Positions 1 to 8,371 of a DNA stretch of 64,000 nt are shown here, piece after piece (within the stretch, counting starts at the first letter, position 1; every line of letters begins with the position of its first letter). The notes under the pieces were generated by a model. It worked only from the letters and a program-made list of their open reading frames with translations. It was not told the DNA's origin and ran no database searches. Where the stretch lies: the NCBI RefSeq assembly GCF_000636015.1, contig NZ_JFZJ01000006.1:1-64000 (forward strand), read 5' to 3'. A program made the position numbers and the translations under genes. This DNA is from Rhodomicrobium udaipurense JA643. Its GTDB lineage: Bacteria > Pseudomonadota > Alphaproteobacteria > Rhizobiales > Rhodomicrobiaceae.

Positions 1-1
1 G

Positions 2-52
2 GTGAGAGGTCTCGCCAGCGACGCCTGGAAGCTCGCAAGGTCGTGGCGCTAG
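2..52 (+). CDS. fixC: C-terminal end of a FixC-like flavoprotein (partial)
   Basis: An open frame enters from the left edge and ends at two consecutive TAG codons (50-52 and 53-55). Only 16 residues are visible, ending in a basic Trp-rich tail (WKLARSWR). FixC lies directly upstream of fixX in fixABCX operons and encodes the flavoprotein subunit of the electron-bifurcating complex that feeds nitrogenase. The call rests mainly on that gene order and on the 33-nt spacing to fixX. The visible peptide alone is too short for a homology call. Confidence 0.45.
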   Translation: MRGLASDAWKLARSWR

Positions 53-85
53 TAGGTCGGTCGGGAACAGGAAAGGAACACTGGA

Positions 86-382
86 ATGGCTGAGACACCA
101 ACGGTGCGAGTCGAAGAGAAGCTCTATCAGAACCGCTATCTCGTCGATGCCGGGCGCCCTCATATCGTTGTCGCGCCGCACGAGAAGCCGTCGAAGGAGC
201 TTCTGCTCCTCGTCAAGCTTTGCCCCGCGCACTGTTACGACATAAACGGGAAGGGTCAGGTCGAGGTGAGCCCTGATGGCTGCCTCGAATGCGGCACCTG
301 TCGCGTGCTGGCGGAAGGCTCGGGCGCGCTGACGTGGACGTATCCTCGCGGCGGCTACGGCATTCTGTTCAAGTTCGGCTAA
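86..382 (+). CDS. fixX: FixX ferredoxin-like protein
   Basis: A 98-residue ferredoxin-like protein. FixX is the iron-sulfur partner of the FixABC complex, which takes electrons from NADH through electron bifurcation and delivers them to nitrogenase. The sequence shows a CPAHC motif near residue 46 and a CLECGTC cluster motif near residue 66, followed by the TWxYPRGGxGIxFKFG ending typical of FixX. The start at 86 is preceded by a strong AGGAAAGGA ribosome site. It follows the FixC tail closely, so it is probably the last gene of fixABCX. The family call is secure; nitrogenase coupling is inferred from context (nifA lies 1 kb downstream). Confidence 0.92.
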   Translation: MAETPTVRVEEKLYQNRYLVDAGRPHIVVAPHEKPSKELLLLVKLCPAHCYDINGKGQVEVSPDGCLECGTCRVLAEGSGALTWTYPRGGYGILFKFG

Positions 383-589
383 GAGCGGGAAGCCAGACGC
401 GGCGCTTTCGGGGGGTCTCCGAAAGCAGCCGGGCTTCCGGTTGGCGCGAGCGTCGTCATGCGCGGTGCTCGCCCTCAGAATTACTTGGGAACGCGTCCGG
501 AATTTCGATTATAATAGGGTCGCGTACAGCGCACCGGCAGTTCAGTGCTGCCGGGCCGGCGCTTTTCCGCAGATACAAGGGGACTGATC

Positions 590-1087
590 ATGGATTCCGT
601 CGAGGAATTTCTCGCCTATTCAATCAAGCTCGAACAGGAAGCCACGCTTCGCTTCGCGCAACTTGCCGACGCGATGGACGGCGCTGGCAATCGTGAAGTG
701 GGAAAGCTCTTCCGCCAGCTTTCGGACTATTCGCGTCTTCACATGGGCGACGCCATGGCCCGCGCCGGTTATCGCGACATTCCCAAAAAGGCCCCGGGCG
801 ATTTCGAATGGCCGGACCTGGAAAGCCCCGAAGCGGCGGCGATATGGGGAACCGACCCAATGATCGGTCGCGAGCAGGCGCTTGAAATCGCGCTCGACGC
901 CGAAATTCGCGGCTATCAGTTCTATAAGCACGTCTACGACACGACGACCGACCCGGAGATCAAAGTCCTCGCGAAGGAGTTTGTCGCCGAGGAAGAAGAG
1001 CACGTCGCGGAGCTGAAGCGGTGGATGGCCCTGCACAAGGCGGGCGAGCAGCTTCCCGAGGAAACCAATCTCACGGCCCCGCACTGA
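590..1087 (+). CDS. ferritin-like / rubrerythrin-type diiron protein
   Basis: A 165-residue, mostly helical protein. The N-terminal half has an E-x-E-x-T-x-R-F pattern (residues 12-20) and an SRLH segment; the C-terminal half has an A-x-x-AEIRGYQFY segment and a VAEEEEHVAELK helix. These Glu/His patterns are those of the ferritin-like diiron fold. No rubredoxin-type Cys4 domain is present, so it is not a full rubrerythrin. The ATG at 590 has AAGGGGA upstream; an open frame extends further upstream but lacks support. Located between fixX and nifA, it may handle iron or peroxide for nitrogenase cells, which is inference. Confidence 0.75.
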   Translation: MDSVEEFLAYSIKLEQEATLRFAQLADAMDGAGNREVGKLFRQLSDYSRLHMGDAMARAGYRDIPKKAPGDFEWPDLESPEAAAIWGTDPMIGREQALEIALDAEIRGYQFYKHVYDTTTDPEIKVLAKEFVAEEEEHVAELKRWMALHKAGEQLPEETNLTAPH

Positions 1088-1124
1088 GAACGGACCACCG
1101 TTCTCAGCACCGCGTTGAGAACGG
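1085..1124. repeat. three-arm inverted repeat overlapping a stop codon
   Basis: TGAGAACGG (1085-1093), its exact complement CCGTTCTCA (1098-1106), and TGAGAACGG again (1116-1124). The middle arm can pair with either neighbour, giving two mutually exclusive hairpins. The first arm begins with the stop codon of the ferritin-like gene. No T-run follows, so it is not a standard intrinsic terminator. Confidence 0.6.
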
Positions 1125-1425
1125 ACTACCGGTTTTGACCCCCAAATCGGGAACGGGCTACGCGACCGCCAAGGCAACGTAGCCTGGAATTGATCAAAAA
1201 ATAATTTTTGCCCGCTTATGAGGCAATCTCCGCCTTAGCCGTTGTTAGTGCTACATTTTTTCGCGTTTTTTCGCGAGGTGGGCGGTTAGGCGGGCGGGAA
1301 ATTGACTATTCTATAGACGCGACATTGTCGCATGCCATTGTTATAATAGCTTCAAACGCGAAACTACCAAGCAAGCTCGTGGGTTGGCCTTCGGCCCAGC
1401 CTCAGTTTGTCGGATGAGGTTATTT
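1125..1425. other. intergenic region upstream of nifA
   Basis: No gene is seen. It contains a 7-bp stem GGCTACG/CGTAGCC (1156-1162 and 1178-1184, 15-nt loop) and a TATAAT hexamer near 1343, without a convincing -35 at normal distance. I found neither a TGT-N10-ACA NifA site nor a clear sigma-54 -24/-12 element. An A/T-rich stretch covers roughly 1190-1380. Confidence 0.5.
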
Positions 1426-3273
1426 ATGACATCTTCCGCACCGGCGGGCACCGTCACGGTTCCGGGAAGCGTGAGATACAGCGACACAGCGCTGAGCGGC
1501 ATCTACGAGATCTCGAAGATCGTGACCTCGCCCTCAAGCCTGAGGGTGATGCTCAACAATGTCGTCTCGGTCATGAGTTCGTTCCTCGATATGAGGCTCT
1601 CGACGCTCATGCTGCTGGACAAGGCCGGCGATCCCGAGATCAAGGTGTCGGCATCGACGGAAGCCAGCATCGACTCAAACGAAGATGGCGATCTGCCGCT
1701 CGCCGTCATCGACCAGATCGTGGCCACCGCCTCGCCGCTGGTGGTGCAGAACTGCGCCCTTCACCCGTCGTTCGCCGGCTGGAAGCGCCTCGGCAGCGCC
1801 GGGCCGAACGTCGTCCAGACCTTTATCGGCGTGCCGATCCGCGTCGATGCCAAGGTGGTGGGCACGCTCGCCATCGAACGCGTGTGGCAAGGCAGCATGG
1901 ACGTGCGCATCGATCACGATGTGCGCTTCCTCACCATGGTGGCGAACCTCGTCGGTCAGGCGCTGAAACTGCACCGCGTCGTCGCCGAGGACCGCGAGCG
2001 CCTCATTCACGAGCAGCACCGCCTCGCCAAGGAACTGTCGAACATCAAGGCCAAGGCGCCGCCACCGAAGGTGACGGGCATCCTCGGCAAAAGCCGCGCC
2101 ATCCGCGCGGTGACGGAGCGCATCGAACAGGTCGCGAAGTCCAATGCGCCGGTTCTCATTCGCGGCGAGACCGGCACCGGCAAGGAGCTTTTCGCCCGCG
2201 CGATCCACGAGCTTTCGCGCCGCAAGGGCAAGCCGTTCGTCAAGGTAAACTGCGCGGCGCTGCCCGAAGGCGTCATCGAGTCCGAACTTTTCGGGCACGA
2301 GAAGGGCGCATTCACGGGCGCTGTCGGCCTTCGCAAGGGCCGCTTCGAACTGGCGGACGGCGGCACGATCTTCCTCGACGAGATCGGCGAAATCTCGCCC
2401 TCGTTCCAGGCGAAGCTTCTCCGCATCCTTCAGGAGGGCGAGTTCGAGCGCGTCGGCGGCCAGCATACGCTGAAGATCAATTTCCGCCTCGTCTGCGCTA
2501 CGAACCGCGCGCTGGAACAGATGGTCGCCGATGGCAAGTTCCGCGCCGACCTCTATTATCGCATCAACGTGGTGCCTCTCATGCTGCCGCCATTGCGCGA
2601 GCGGCAGGGCGACATCCCCGAACTCGCCCAGCACTTCCTCAGCCGCTTCGCCGAAGAGAACGGCTATCAGCTGACCTTCGGCCCGGACGCGATGGATGTG
2701 CTGTGCAAGTGCTACTTCCCCGGCAATATCCGCGAGCTGGAAAACTGCATCCGGCGCACCGCCGCGATGACGCTCGGCGACGAGATCCACGCGGCCGATT
2801 TTGCCTGTCAGCACGGACATTGCCTGTCGTCGATGCTGTGGAAGGGCCCGGCGAGCGGTGAGGTGACTTATATGCCGCCTCAGCAGCATCGCTTTACCGA
2901 GGGCAACAGCAGTCAGCCGCGCGTGAACCCGCCATCCGCTCCCTCGCCCTACACGCCGCCTGCGCCGGAGCCGTTGGAAGGCCGGAACGGGCACGGAAAC
3001 GGGCACGCGCACGGAGCCTCGAACGGAAACGGCGTATCGCATAATGGCGCTTCGCATAACGGGAAGACGCATAATGGTGCTTCGCACGGAAACGGCGGCG
3101 ATGCGCATGAGGATGCCGATGGCGGCTATGCGCAACTCAGTAAGGACACGCTGATCAACGCGCTCGAAAAGACAGGCTGGGTTCAGGCGAAGGCCGCGCG
3201 CATCCTCGGCTTGACGCCGCGTCAGGTCGGTTACGCGCTGAAAAAGCACGGCATCGAGATGAAACGCTACTGA
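1426..3273 (+). CDS. nifA: NifA, sigma-54-dependent activator of nif genes
   Basis: A 615-residue activator of nitrogen-fixation genes. Order: N-terminal GAF domain (about 36-190), AAA+ sigma-54 interaction domain with Walker A GETGTGKE (247-254) and GAFTGA loop (294-299), and a C-terminal Fis-type helix-turn-helix (last 40 residues). Between AAA+ and the linker, Cys429-x11-Cys441-x19-Cys461-x4-Cys466 matches the metal/oxygen-sensing motif of rhizobial NifA, so it is probably directly O2-sensitive. The linker (about 520-570) is unusually rich in His, Asn and Gly. The ATG at 1426 has AGG six bases upstream; a TTG at 1384 would add 14 residues but lacks a ribosome site. Confidence 0.96.
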   Translation: MTSSAPAGTVTVPGSVRYSDTALSGIYEISKIVTSPSSLRVMLNNVVSVMSSFLDMRLSTLMLLDKAGDPEIKVSASTEASIDSNEDGDLPLAVIDQIVATASPLVVQNCALHPSFAGWKRLGSAGPNVVQTFIGVPIRVDAKVVGTLAIERVWQGSMDVRIDHDVRFLTMVANLVGQALKLHRVVAEDRERLIHEQHRLAKELSNIKAKAPPPKVTGILGKSRAIRAVTERIEQVAKSNAPVLIRGETGTGKELFARAIHELSRRKGKPFVKVNCAALPEGVIESELFGHEKGAFTGAVGLRKGRFELADGGTIFLDEIGEISPSFQAKLLRILQEGEFERVGGQHTLKINFRLVCATNRALEQMVADGKFRADLYYRINVVPLMLPPLRERQGDIPELAQHFLSRFAEENGYQLTFGPDAMDVLCKCYFPGNIRELENCIRRTAAMTLGDEIHAADFACQHGHCLSSMLWKGPASGEVTYMPPQQHRFTEGNSSQPRVNPPSAPSPYTPPAPEPLEGRNGHGNGHAHGASNGNGVSHNGASHNGKTHNGASHGNGGDAHEDADGGYAQLSKDTLINALEKTGWVQAKAARILGLTPRQVGYALKKHGIEMKRY

Positions 3274-3292
3274 TGCGGTGGAGGGAAACTCG

Positions 3293-3712
3293 ATGACTGT
3301 CGCCTACGCCATATGCTCCGTGTCGGACATCCCGAACCGCCGCGGACGCGGTTTCGAGCTTGTGCGCGTCGTTGATGGCGCAGAAAAGCCGTGGCCCATT
3401 TTCGTGGTGCGCTGGGACAAGCAGGTGTTCGCCTATGTGAACCGCTGTCCGCACAACAACGTCAATCTCGACTGGGAAACCAACCAGTTTTTCGAGCCGG
3501 GAACGAAGAATATCGTTTGCGGTAAGCATGGCTCACTGTTCGAGCTTGCGTCCGGCAAATGCTTCGACGGGCCGTGCGTTGGAAAAGACCTCGAACCTGT
3601 GTCGGTTTGCGTGCTCGACGGCGATATCTGCGTCGTCGGTGTGCAACTCGCCGAACTGCCCGACGAGGATGACGGGGAAGCCGCGCATGGTGCGTCGCCG
3701 CCGTCGCCCTGA
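3293..3712 (+). CDS. Rieske-type 2Fe-2S protein
   Basis: A 139-residue single-domain Rieske protein. The cluster ligands are visible as C52-P-H54 and C76-G-K-H79, the C-x-H...C-x2-H pattern of soluble Rieske ferredoxins. There is no signal peptide or membrane anchor, so it is probably cytoplasmic. The ATG at 3293 has a GGAGGG ribosome site; a GTG at 3278 is possible but less likely. It starts 19 bases after nifA on the same strand, suggesting co-transcription and an electron-transfer or redox-sensing role linked to nitrogen fixation, which is inference. Confidence 0.88.
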   Translation: MTVAYAICSVSDIPNRRGRGFELVRVVDGAEKPWPIFVVRWDKQVFAYVNRCPHNNVNLDWETNQFFEPGTKNIVCGKHGSLFELASGKCFDGPCVGKDLEPVSVCVLDGDICVVGVQLAELPDEDDGEAAHGASPPSP

Positions 3713-3955
3713 GCCGGAGGGTTGGATAGCCAGCACGCGCGGCGATGATCTCCAGTCCGCTTTAGCCGTTGAGTAGGCCACGGCCTTTGGCTTTGCGCGA
3801 GCCGGTTGGCGCATAGTGGCTACACGACATCCATGTAGATTTCAGTTTGTCGGGAGGCGTCCCTGACCGCTCTCCCGAGCGCGGGTATTTCGGCCCCCGC
3901 CCGCAGTTGGCCGCAAGCAAGTTCCTTCGATCCTACATAATCCCGAGAGGCAGAG

Positions 3956-4582
3956 ATGAGCGCGGGCTTCATCGTGACGGGCACCGACACCGGCATCGGC
4001 AAGACCGTGTTCAGCGCGGCGCTTGGCCGTGCCCTCGACGCATTCTACTGGAAGCCGGTGCAATCGGGCCTTGAGGAAGAGACCGACAGCGACACCGTTC
4101 GCCGCCTCTCCGGCCTGCCGCCGACGCGCATCCTGCCCGAAGCCTACCGGCTCGCGCTCCCCGCCTCGCCGCATATCTCGGCGGCGCGCGAGGGCGTTAC
4201 CATCGAGCCCGCGCGCCTCAAATTGCCGGATGTCGACGGGCCGCTCGTCGTTGAGGGCGCAGGCGGGTTGCTCGTGCCGCTGGCGCCGGGGCTTCTCACC
4301 GTCGACGTTTTCGCGCGCATGGGCCTGCCGGTGATCCTTTGCGCGAGGACGGCGCTCGGCACGATCAACCACACGCTTCTCTCGCTCGAAGCGCTGGCGC
4401 GGCGCGGCATCCCCATCCACGGCGTTGCCTTTCTCGGCGATCCGGCGGAAGAAGAGGAAGCGGCGGTGGTGGCCTTCAGCGGCGCGCGCCGTCTCGGGCG
4501 CTTGCCGCGCGTCGACCCGCTCGACGCGGCGACGCTGGCGCTCGCATTCAGGCAGAGTTTCGATCTCGACGCGTTCAGGTAG
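3956..4582 (+). CDS. bioD: dethiobiotin synthetase
   Basis: A 208-residue P-loop enzyme that closes the ureido ring of dethiobiotin from DAPA, CO2 and ATP in biotin synthesis. The nucleotide-binding motif GTDTGIGKT is at 9-17, KPVQSG follows, and VVEGAGGLLVPL is the family's second signature. The ATG at 3956 is preceded by GAGAGG. No other bio gene is in the window; the next gene, cobU, starts 7 bases downstream, so the two vitamin genes are probably co-transcribed. The 243-base gap upstream holds a CTACA-N9-TGTAG inverted repeat (3820-3838) but no BioR-like site that I recognise. Confidence 0.95.
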   Translation: MSAGFIVTGTDTGIGKTVFSAALGRALDAFYWKPVQSGLEEETDSDTVRRLSGLPPTRILPEAYRLALPASPHISAAREGVTIEPARLKLPDVDGPLVVEGAGGLLVPLAPGLLTVDVFARMGLPVILCARTALGTINHTLLSLEALARRGIPIHGVAFLGDPAEEEEAAVVAFSGARRLGRLPRVDPLDAATLALAFRQSFDLDAFR

Positions 4583-4589
4583 GACCACC

Positions 4590-5126
4590 ATGGGCGACAT
4601 CATTTTTCTCACGGGACCGGTGCGGAGCGGCAAGAGCCGCCGCGCGGTCGATATCGCTGAGAGCTACGGCGACCGCGTCGCGTTTGTCGCCACCTATGCG
4701 CGCGATCCCGCCGACGCCGAGATGGCCGAGCGCGTTCGCCGCCATCAGGACGAGCGGCCCGCGACATGGCGTACGCTCGAAGCGCCGGACGACATCGGGG
4801 CGGCGCTTGCAGCACTCGATCCCGCGCCGTCCTGTGTGTTGATCGACAGCCTCGTGACGTGGCTCGCTTTCCGCACGGGGTTTGGCGGTCGCGAGGGCAT
4901 GAGCGACGATGCGATTCTCGCTGCCTGGAGCCGCGAGCTTGATGGGTTCCGCGCCGCGCCGTGGCCGACGGTAATAATCGGCGATGAGGTGGGCTGGAGC
5001 CTCGTGCCGATGGACGCCGACCTGCGCCGATTCCGCGATCTCGCGGGCTTCCTCGGCCAGCGGACGGCGGCGGCGGCAAGCGAGGCGTGGCTCATGGTGG
5101 CGGGCTGCGGCGTCCGGCTGAAATAG
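4590..5126 (+). CDS. cobU: adenosylcobinamide kinase / guanylyltransferase
   Basis: A 178-residue bifunctional enzyme (CobU, also called CobP) that phosphorylates adenosylcobinamide and attaches GMP during cobalamin nucleotide-loop assembly. It shows the P-loop GPVRSGKS at 9-16, the conserved RHQDERP segment near residue 51, and DEVGWSLVPMD in the C-terminal half. The start at 4590 follows the bioD stop by 7 bases. A longer frame begins at 4425 but overlaps bioD and has no support. Together with bluB at 22.6 kb it points to B12 synthesis in this organism. Confidence 0.94.
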   Translation: MGDIIFLTGPVRSGKSRRAVDIAESYGDRVAFVATYARDPADAEMAERVRRHQDERPATWRTLEAPDDIGAALAALDPAPSCVLIDSLVTWLAFRTGFGGREGMSDDAILAAWSRELDGFRAAPWPTVIIGDEVGWSLVPMDADLRRFRDLAGFLGQRTAAAASEAWLMVAGCGVRLK

Positions 5127-5159
5127 CGGCGGGGGCGCCAAAGAGGCCCGGAGCCCGCA

Positions 5160-5330
5160 CCGTTTTCAACGCAATCCGATTGGTAAAACTGTTTCCTGAA
5201 TTGGAGACGGTTTCATCGATCAGGTTTACTCAACCCGATCGGATCTGGAGAGCATAATCGGCAAAAGTAGACGCCGGTCTTTCGATAAGCTCACAATAAA
5301 ACCTAGACCGTTAGCTCTTGTCATCAAAAG
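5160..5330. repeat. diverged palindromic elements including a GAGCATGATC-type copy
   Basis: The gap after cobU holds two degenerate palindromic blocks. 5248-5330 begins GAGAGCATAATCGGCAAAAG and continues with ACGCCGGT and CGATAAGCTC, resembling the GAGCATGATC...CCGGTTTT...ATCATGCTC repeats common in Hyphomicrobiales. The block before it (about 5172-5247) has AATCCGAT and ATCGGATC at its ends. Related copies lie at 36921-37001 and 44923-45012. Confidence 0.5.
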
Positions 5331-5370
5331 TAACGCGCCAAGCCCGCCTCCGTCGACCGAGCGTCAGTTA

Positions 5371-6048
5371 CTACGACCGCGTGACGATGGTCTTCCACGG
5401 GCCGTCCGGCACCTCGTTTTCTTCAACGAAACGCCATTCGGTCTTGTCGTTGTCGGACATGCCGAGATATTGAGCGGCGGCGGGCGAGATATCGAGGCCG
5501 GCCTTCTCGCCTTCCTTGTTGCGAGGTTTGGCCGCCGAGCCGAAGACCCAATCGAAATCGTCTTCGCCGAACGGACCAACGTCTGCCCATTGCGCATAGA
5601 CCGACTTGCCCCTGTAGCGCACTTCCACCCAGCGGTTTTTCGTGAGCGGCTTGCCCTCGCCGAAGCCGGGAATTTTCTTCGCCACGGGCTTCAGCTTGCC
5701 GTTCTGGTCCACCTCGGCGAAGGGCAGCGCTATGTAGAAGGGATTTTCCTTCGGTCTGAATCCGGCGGGCATGAAGCCCTTGCGGTGTTTCGGGCTGTCG
5801 ATCCCGCCGAAGCTCTTGAGCCAATGCGGATCCCAATAGCTGGCGTGATTGTGGATATGGCCGTTGTCGTCGTTCGCGTCTTCGCCCACCCAGAAAACGG
5901 TGGTCATGGTCTTCTTGAAGGTGCTCATCGTCATGCCTTGCCCGGCGGCGGGATCGTGAGAGGCGTAAGCAGATACATGACTACCAAGATAGCACGAAGT
6001 CGCAGCAAGCAGAACCGCGATCGCAAACCCGCGTTTAAGATTGTACAT
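5371..6048 (-). CDS. exported protein with DPBB/RlpA-like C-terminal half
   Basis: A 225-residue protein with an N-terminal export signal (basic residues, hydrophobic FAIAVLLAATSC); the Cys near residue 19 is a weak lipobox candidate. The C-terminal half has a pattern typical of double-psi beta-barrel proteins: RWVEVRYRGKSVYAQWADVG, then a Phe-Gly segment and AGLDISPAAAQYLGM. Its substrate is unknown. I chose the ATG at 6048 (GAGGAC upstream) because it starts directly before the signal; a frame from 6126 would add 26 residues without support. It appears monocistronic. Confidence 0.7.
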   Translation of the reverse strand: MYNLKRGFAIAVLLAATSCYLGSHVSAYASHDPAAGQGMTMSTFKKTMTTVFWVGEDANDDNGHIHNHASYWDPHWLKSFGGIDSPKHRKGFMPAGFRPKENPFYIALPFAEVDQNGKLKPVAKKIPGFGEGKPLTKNRWVEVRYRGKSVYAQWADVGPFGEDDFDWVFGSAAKPRNKEGEKAGLDISPAAAQYLGMSDNDKTEWRFVEENEVPDGPWKTIVTRS

Positions 6049-6387
6049 GAACAGTCCTCGAACATGGCTCCGGAATATTAGCCGCAAATTTGCGCTAAAA
6101 TTCGCCGTATTTGTTCGTATAGCCAATGTATACGAGAGGCGACCAAAGCCAGATTTACACTATGCGAGGCGTATGGCGTCGCAATAATGGTAAGCAATCT
6201 TGTGACTCGCAAATCTGTCGAGATTTGGATTGCATCGGACTAATCGCCGCAACCAGCTTTTGTTCCGGGTGCTTTCGCGCACGGAGAGTGTCGCGAGCCA
6301 AGCTTGCGCGAGGCTGGGTGTTTGCGGCGTTTTCAACGCTGAAAGAGCTGTGAGATCGGATGCGTTGAGAAAGGAAACGAGCGCTAA
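6049..6387. other. intergenic region with two perfect palindromes
   Basis: No convincing gene. CGCAAATTTGCG (6083-6094) is a perfect 12-bp palindrome in the leader of the exported protein gene. TCGTATA-gccaatg-TATACGA (6115-6135) is a 7-bp perfect inverted repeat, possibly an operator. Short frames in both directions across 6126-6400 look random. Confidence 0.45.
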
Positions 6388-7440
6388 CTATGCCGCCCAT
6401 TTCTCCGCATCGGCTCCAACGAGCGCGGCGAGCGGCGCGCGCGAGGCGACGGTTTCTGCCACAAGCGCGGCCTTGATGGCGGGCAGAAGCCCGGCGCCTT
6501 CATAGACGAGGCCGGTATAAAGCTGCACAAGCGATGCGCCCGCGCGGATTTTCGCCAGCGCCGTCTCGCCGGAATCGATGCCGCCGACGCCGATCAGCGG
6601 CAGCCGCCCGCCCGTTTCGATGAAGCAGCGCGCGAGGAACTGCGTGGAGCGCGCGAAAAGCGGCCGCCCGGACAGCCCGCCGGTTTCGCCGCGCCGACGG
6701 TCGGTCACGCCTTCGCGCGACAGCGTCGTATTGGTGAGGATCGCGCTATCGACGCCGTGATCGGTGAGGCAGCGCATCGTCGGCGCGATATCGTCGTCGT
6801 GCAGATCGGGCGCGAGTTTGACGAGCACCGGCACCTTGCGGGCAAGTTTTGCGCGCGCATCCATCACCGCGTCGAGCAGCGCCGCGAGTTGGTCTGGTGC
6901 CTGCAGATCGCGCAGGCCCGGCGTGTTCGGCGAGGAAATGTTGATCGTGAGATACGCCGCCACCGGCCCGAAGGTGGCGACGCCCGCGACATAATCCGCG
7001 ATGCGGTCTCCGCTCGTCTTGTTCGCGCCGATGTTCACGCCAAGAAGCCCGCGCGGCGGATGCGCGGCGAGCCGCTTCAGCGCCGCCGCGTGGCCCTCGC
7101 TGTTGAAACCGAAGCGGTTGATGACGCCGCGATCGGCGATGAGCCGGAACGAGCGCGGGCGCGGATTGCCGGGCTGCGGCTTCGGCGTGATCGTGCCCGC
7201 CTCAACGAAGCCGAAGCCTATGGCGAACAGCGGATTGTAAACGCGCGCATCCTTGTCGTAGCCGGCCGCCACGCCGACCGGGTTCGGGAAGCGGAGGCCG
7301 AAGAGGTCGACGCCAAGACGCGGATCGTCGGGTGCGGCGCGCGGATGGACGCCCGCTTCGAGCGCGCGCAGCGATGCCTCATGCGCCGTTTCGGGATCGA
7401 GGAGGAACAGCCCCGCCTGCGCTGCCCGCCACAGGCTCAC
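6388..7440 (-). CDS. pyrD: dihydroorotate dehydrogenase (quinone), class 2
   Basis: A 350-residue FMN enzyme of pyrimidine synthesis that oxidises dihydroorotate to orotate with quinone at the membrane. Class 2 features are visible: an N-terminal helical extension ([11 protein letters not shown]), [44 protein letters not shown], the [10 protein letters not shown] segment, and VGGIDSG near the C terminus. The GTG start at 7440 overlaps the TGA of the upstream DUF952 gene (GTGA), implying translational coupling. A longer in-frame extension to 7839 only shadows that gene. Confidence 0.95.
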   Translation of the reverse strand: MSLWRAAQAGLFLLDPETAHEASLRALEAGVHPRAAPDDPRLGVDLFGLRFPNPVGVAAGYDKDARVYNPLFAIGFGFVEAGTITPKPQPGNPRPRSFRLIADRGVINRFGFNSEGHAAALKRLAAHPPRGLLGVNIGANKTSGDRIADYVAGVATFGPVAAYLTINISSPNTPGLRDLQAPDQLAALLDAVMDARAKLARKVPVLVKLAPDLHDDDIAPTMRCLTDHGVDSAILTNTTLSREGVTDRRRGETGGLSGRPLFARSTQFLARCFIETGGRLPLIGVGGIDSGETALAKIRAGASLVQLYTGLVYEGAGLLPAIKAALVAETVASRAPLAALVGADAEKWAA

Positions 7441-7877
7441 GACGCGAGATCTTTCGGGATGAGCGGCGCGCCATCCGGCCCGAGCGGGATGTCGGTTTCG
7501 CTGATGACAGCCGCAAACGGCAGCGGTGCGTAGAGGTGTGGAAACAGTTCGCCGCCGCGCGAGGCCTCGAAGCGGAGTTGGCCGGTTTCGGAGGCGTTCC
7601 GCGCGGCAGCCGTATCGAGGGTGAGCGAGGGAAGGGCGGCAAGCATGTCCGAATCCACCGCGACGAGCATGAGGTCCGGCACGCCCGTGAAATACCGCCG
7701 GGCCGTCTCGGACACCTGCGCTGCGGTCGAGAAGTGGATGAACCCATCGCGGCGATCTGCGGTCGAGAAGTGGATGAACCCATCGCGGCGATCCACGTCC
7801 GAGCCTGCAAAGACGCCGCCCGCGCGCGCGGCTTCCCATTCGCCGCGCGTCACGAGCTTGTAGATGATGCTGACCAT
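7437..7877 (-). CDS. DUF952 family protein with a 12-residue tandem duplication
   Basis: A 146-residue protein beginning MVSIIYKLVTRGEWEAA, with the DGFIHFSTA motif of DUF952. This motif occurs twice in tandem as DRRDGFIHFSTA, encoded by a 36-bp direct duplication at 7721-7792. The family usually has this segment once and is about 110-120 residues long. Function is unknown. I chose the ATG at 7877 because the family start lies there; upstream sequence does not resemble the family. Translationally coupled to pyrD downstream. Confidence 0.85.
   Translation of the reverse strand: MVSIIYKLVTRGEWEAARAGGVFAGSDVDRRDGFIHFSTADRRDGFIHFSTAAQVSETARRYFTGVPDLMLVAVDSDMLAALPSLTLDTAAARNASETGQLRFEASRGGELFPHLYAPLPFAAVISETDIPLGPDGAPLIPKDLAS
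7721..7792. repeat. 36-bp in-frame tandem duplication
   Basis: Two directly adjacent 36-bp units (7721-7756 and 7757-7792), identical as far as I can read, inside the DUF952 gene. Each encodes the same 12 residues, so the frame is preserved. Confidence 0.93.
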
Positions 7878-7893
7878 CTCGCCCGATGCGCCT

Positions 7894-8313
7894 TTATGAG
7901 TGCAACTGCGGTTCCACCCTAACCGCAGCCGAAGAAACAGGGGCCTGATTTTGAGGATCGGCGCCGAAACGATTGGGGCCGACCTCACCTTTCAGAAAAC
8001 CGAGGTCGATGAGAGCCCATATATTGACAATCGGAATCAGGTACAACAACAAAAACCAAGCAGATCTGCCGCGGTCATGGGATCTCTTGGCAGCAACGGC
8101 GAGCGTGATCCAGGTTGAAAAGATGGAAAAGGCCAAATATATAAGTGATCCGGCAGGATTTAACTTCGGAGGATCGTTTAAAATAGTGGGATTTACAGAC
8201 AAAAGAAGAAGTGTCATTACCAAGCCGATGAGTAACTGAACGCCGAGGCTGGCCCAGAATCTTCCCCGGCCAATGCGTCCCTCAAATGAAAACAGCCACT
8301 GCGAAAACGTCAT
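7894..8313 (-). CDS. DUF805 family inner-membrane protein
   Basis: A 139-residue membrane protein of the DUF805 family (YhaH-like). The family signature FEGRIGRGRFW is near residue 9; AKRSHDRGRSAWFLLLYLIPIVNIWALIDLGFLKGE follows in several pieces. About four hydrophobic segments are visible. No biochemical function is established for the family. The ATG at 8313 has AAAGGA upstream; a TTG six codons earlier would overlap that ribosome site. It ends 16 bases before the DUF952 start on the same strand. Confidence 0.85.
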   Translation of the reverse strand: MTFSQWLFSFEGRIGRGRFWASLGVQLLIGLVMTLLLLSVNPTILNDPPKLNPAGSLIYLAFSIFSTWITLAVAAKRSHDRGRSAWFLLLYLIPIVNIWALIDLGFLKGEVGPNRFGADPQNQAPVSSAAVRVEPQLHS

Positions 8314-8371
8314 GGAATAATCCTTTCTCAATAGAATAAAGACTTAATCTCGACCGATAATTGCCAACCGA

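Noticed and set aside
1190-1210. TTGATCAA near nifA as an FNR/FixK box
   Set aside because: The halves abut without the N4 spacer, so it does not match TTGAT-N4-ATCAA.
1675-3249. 524-codon open frame antisense to nifA
   Set aside because: High-G+C shadow frame; nifA has all expected domains on the other strand.
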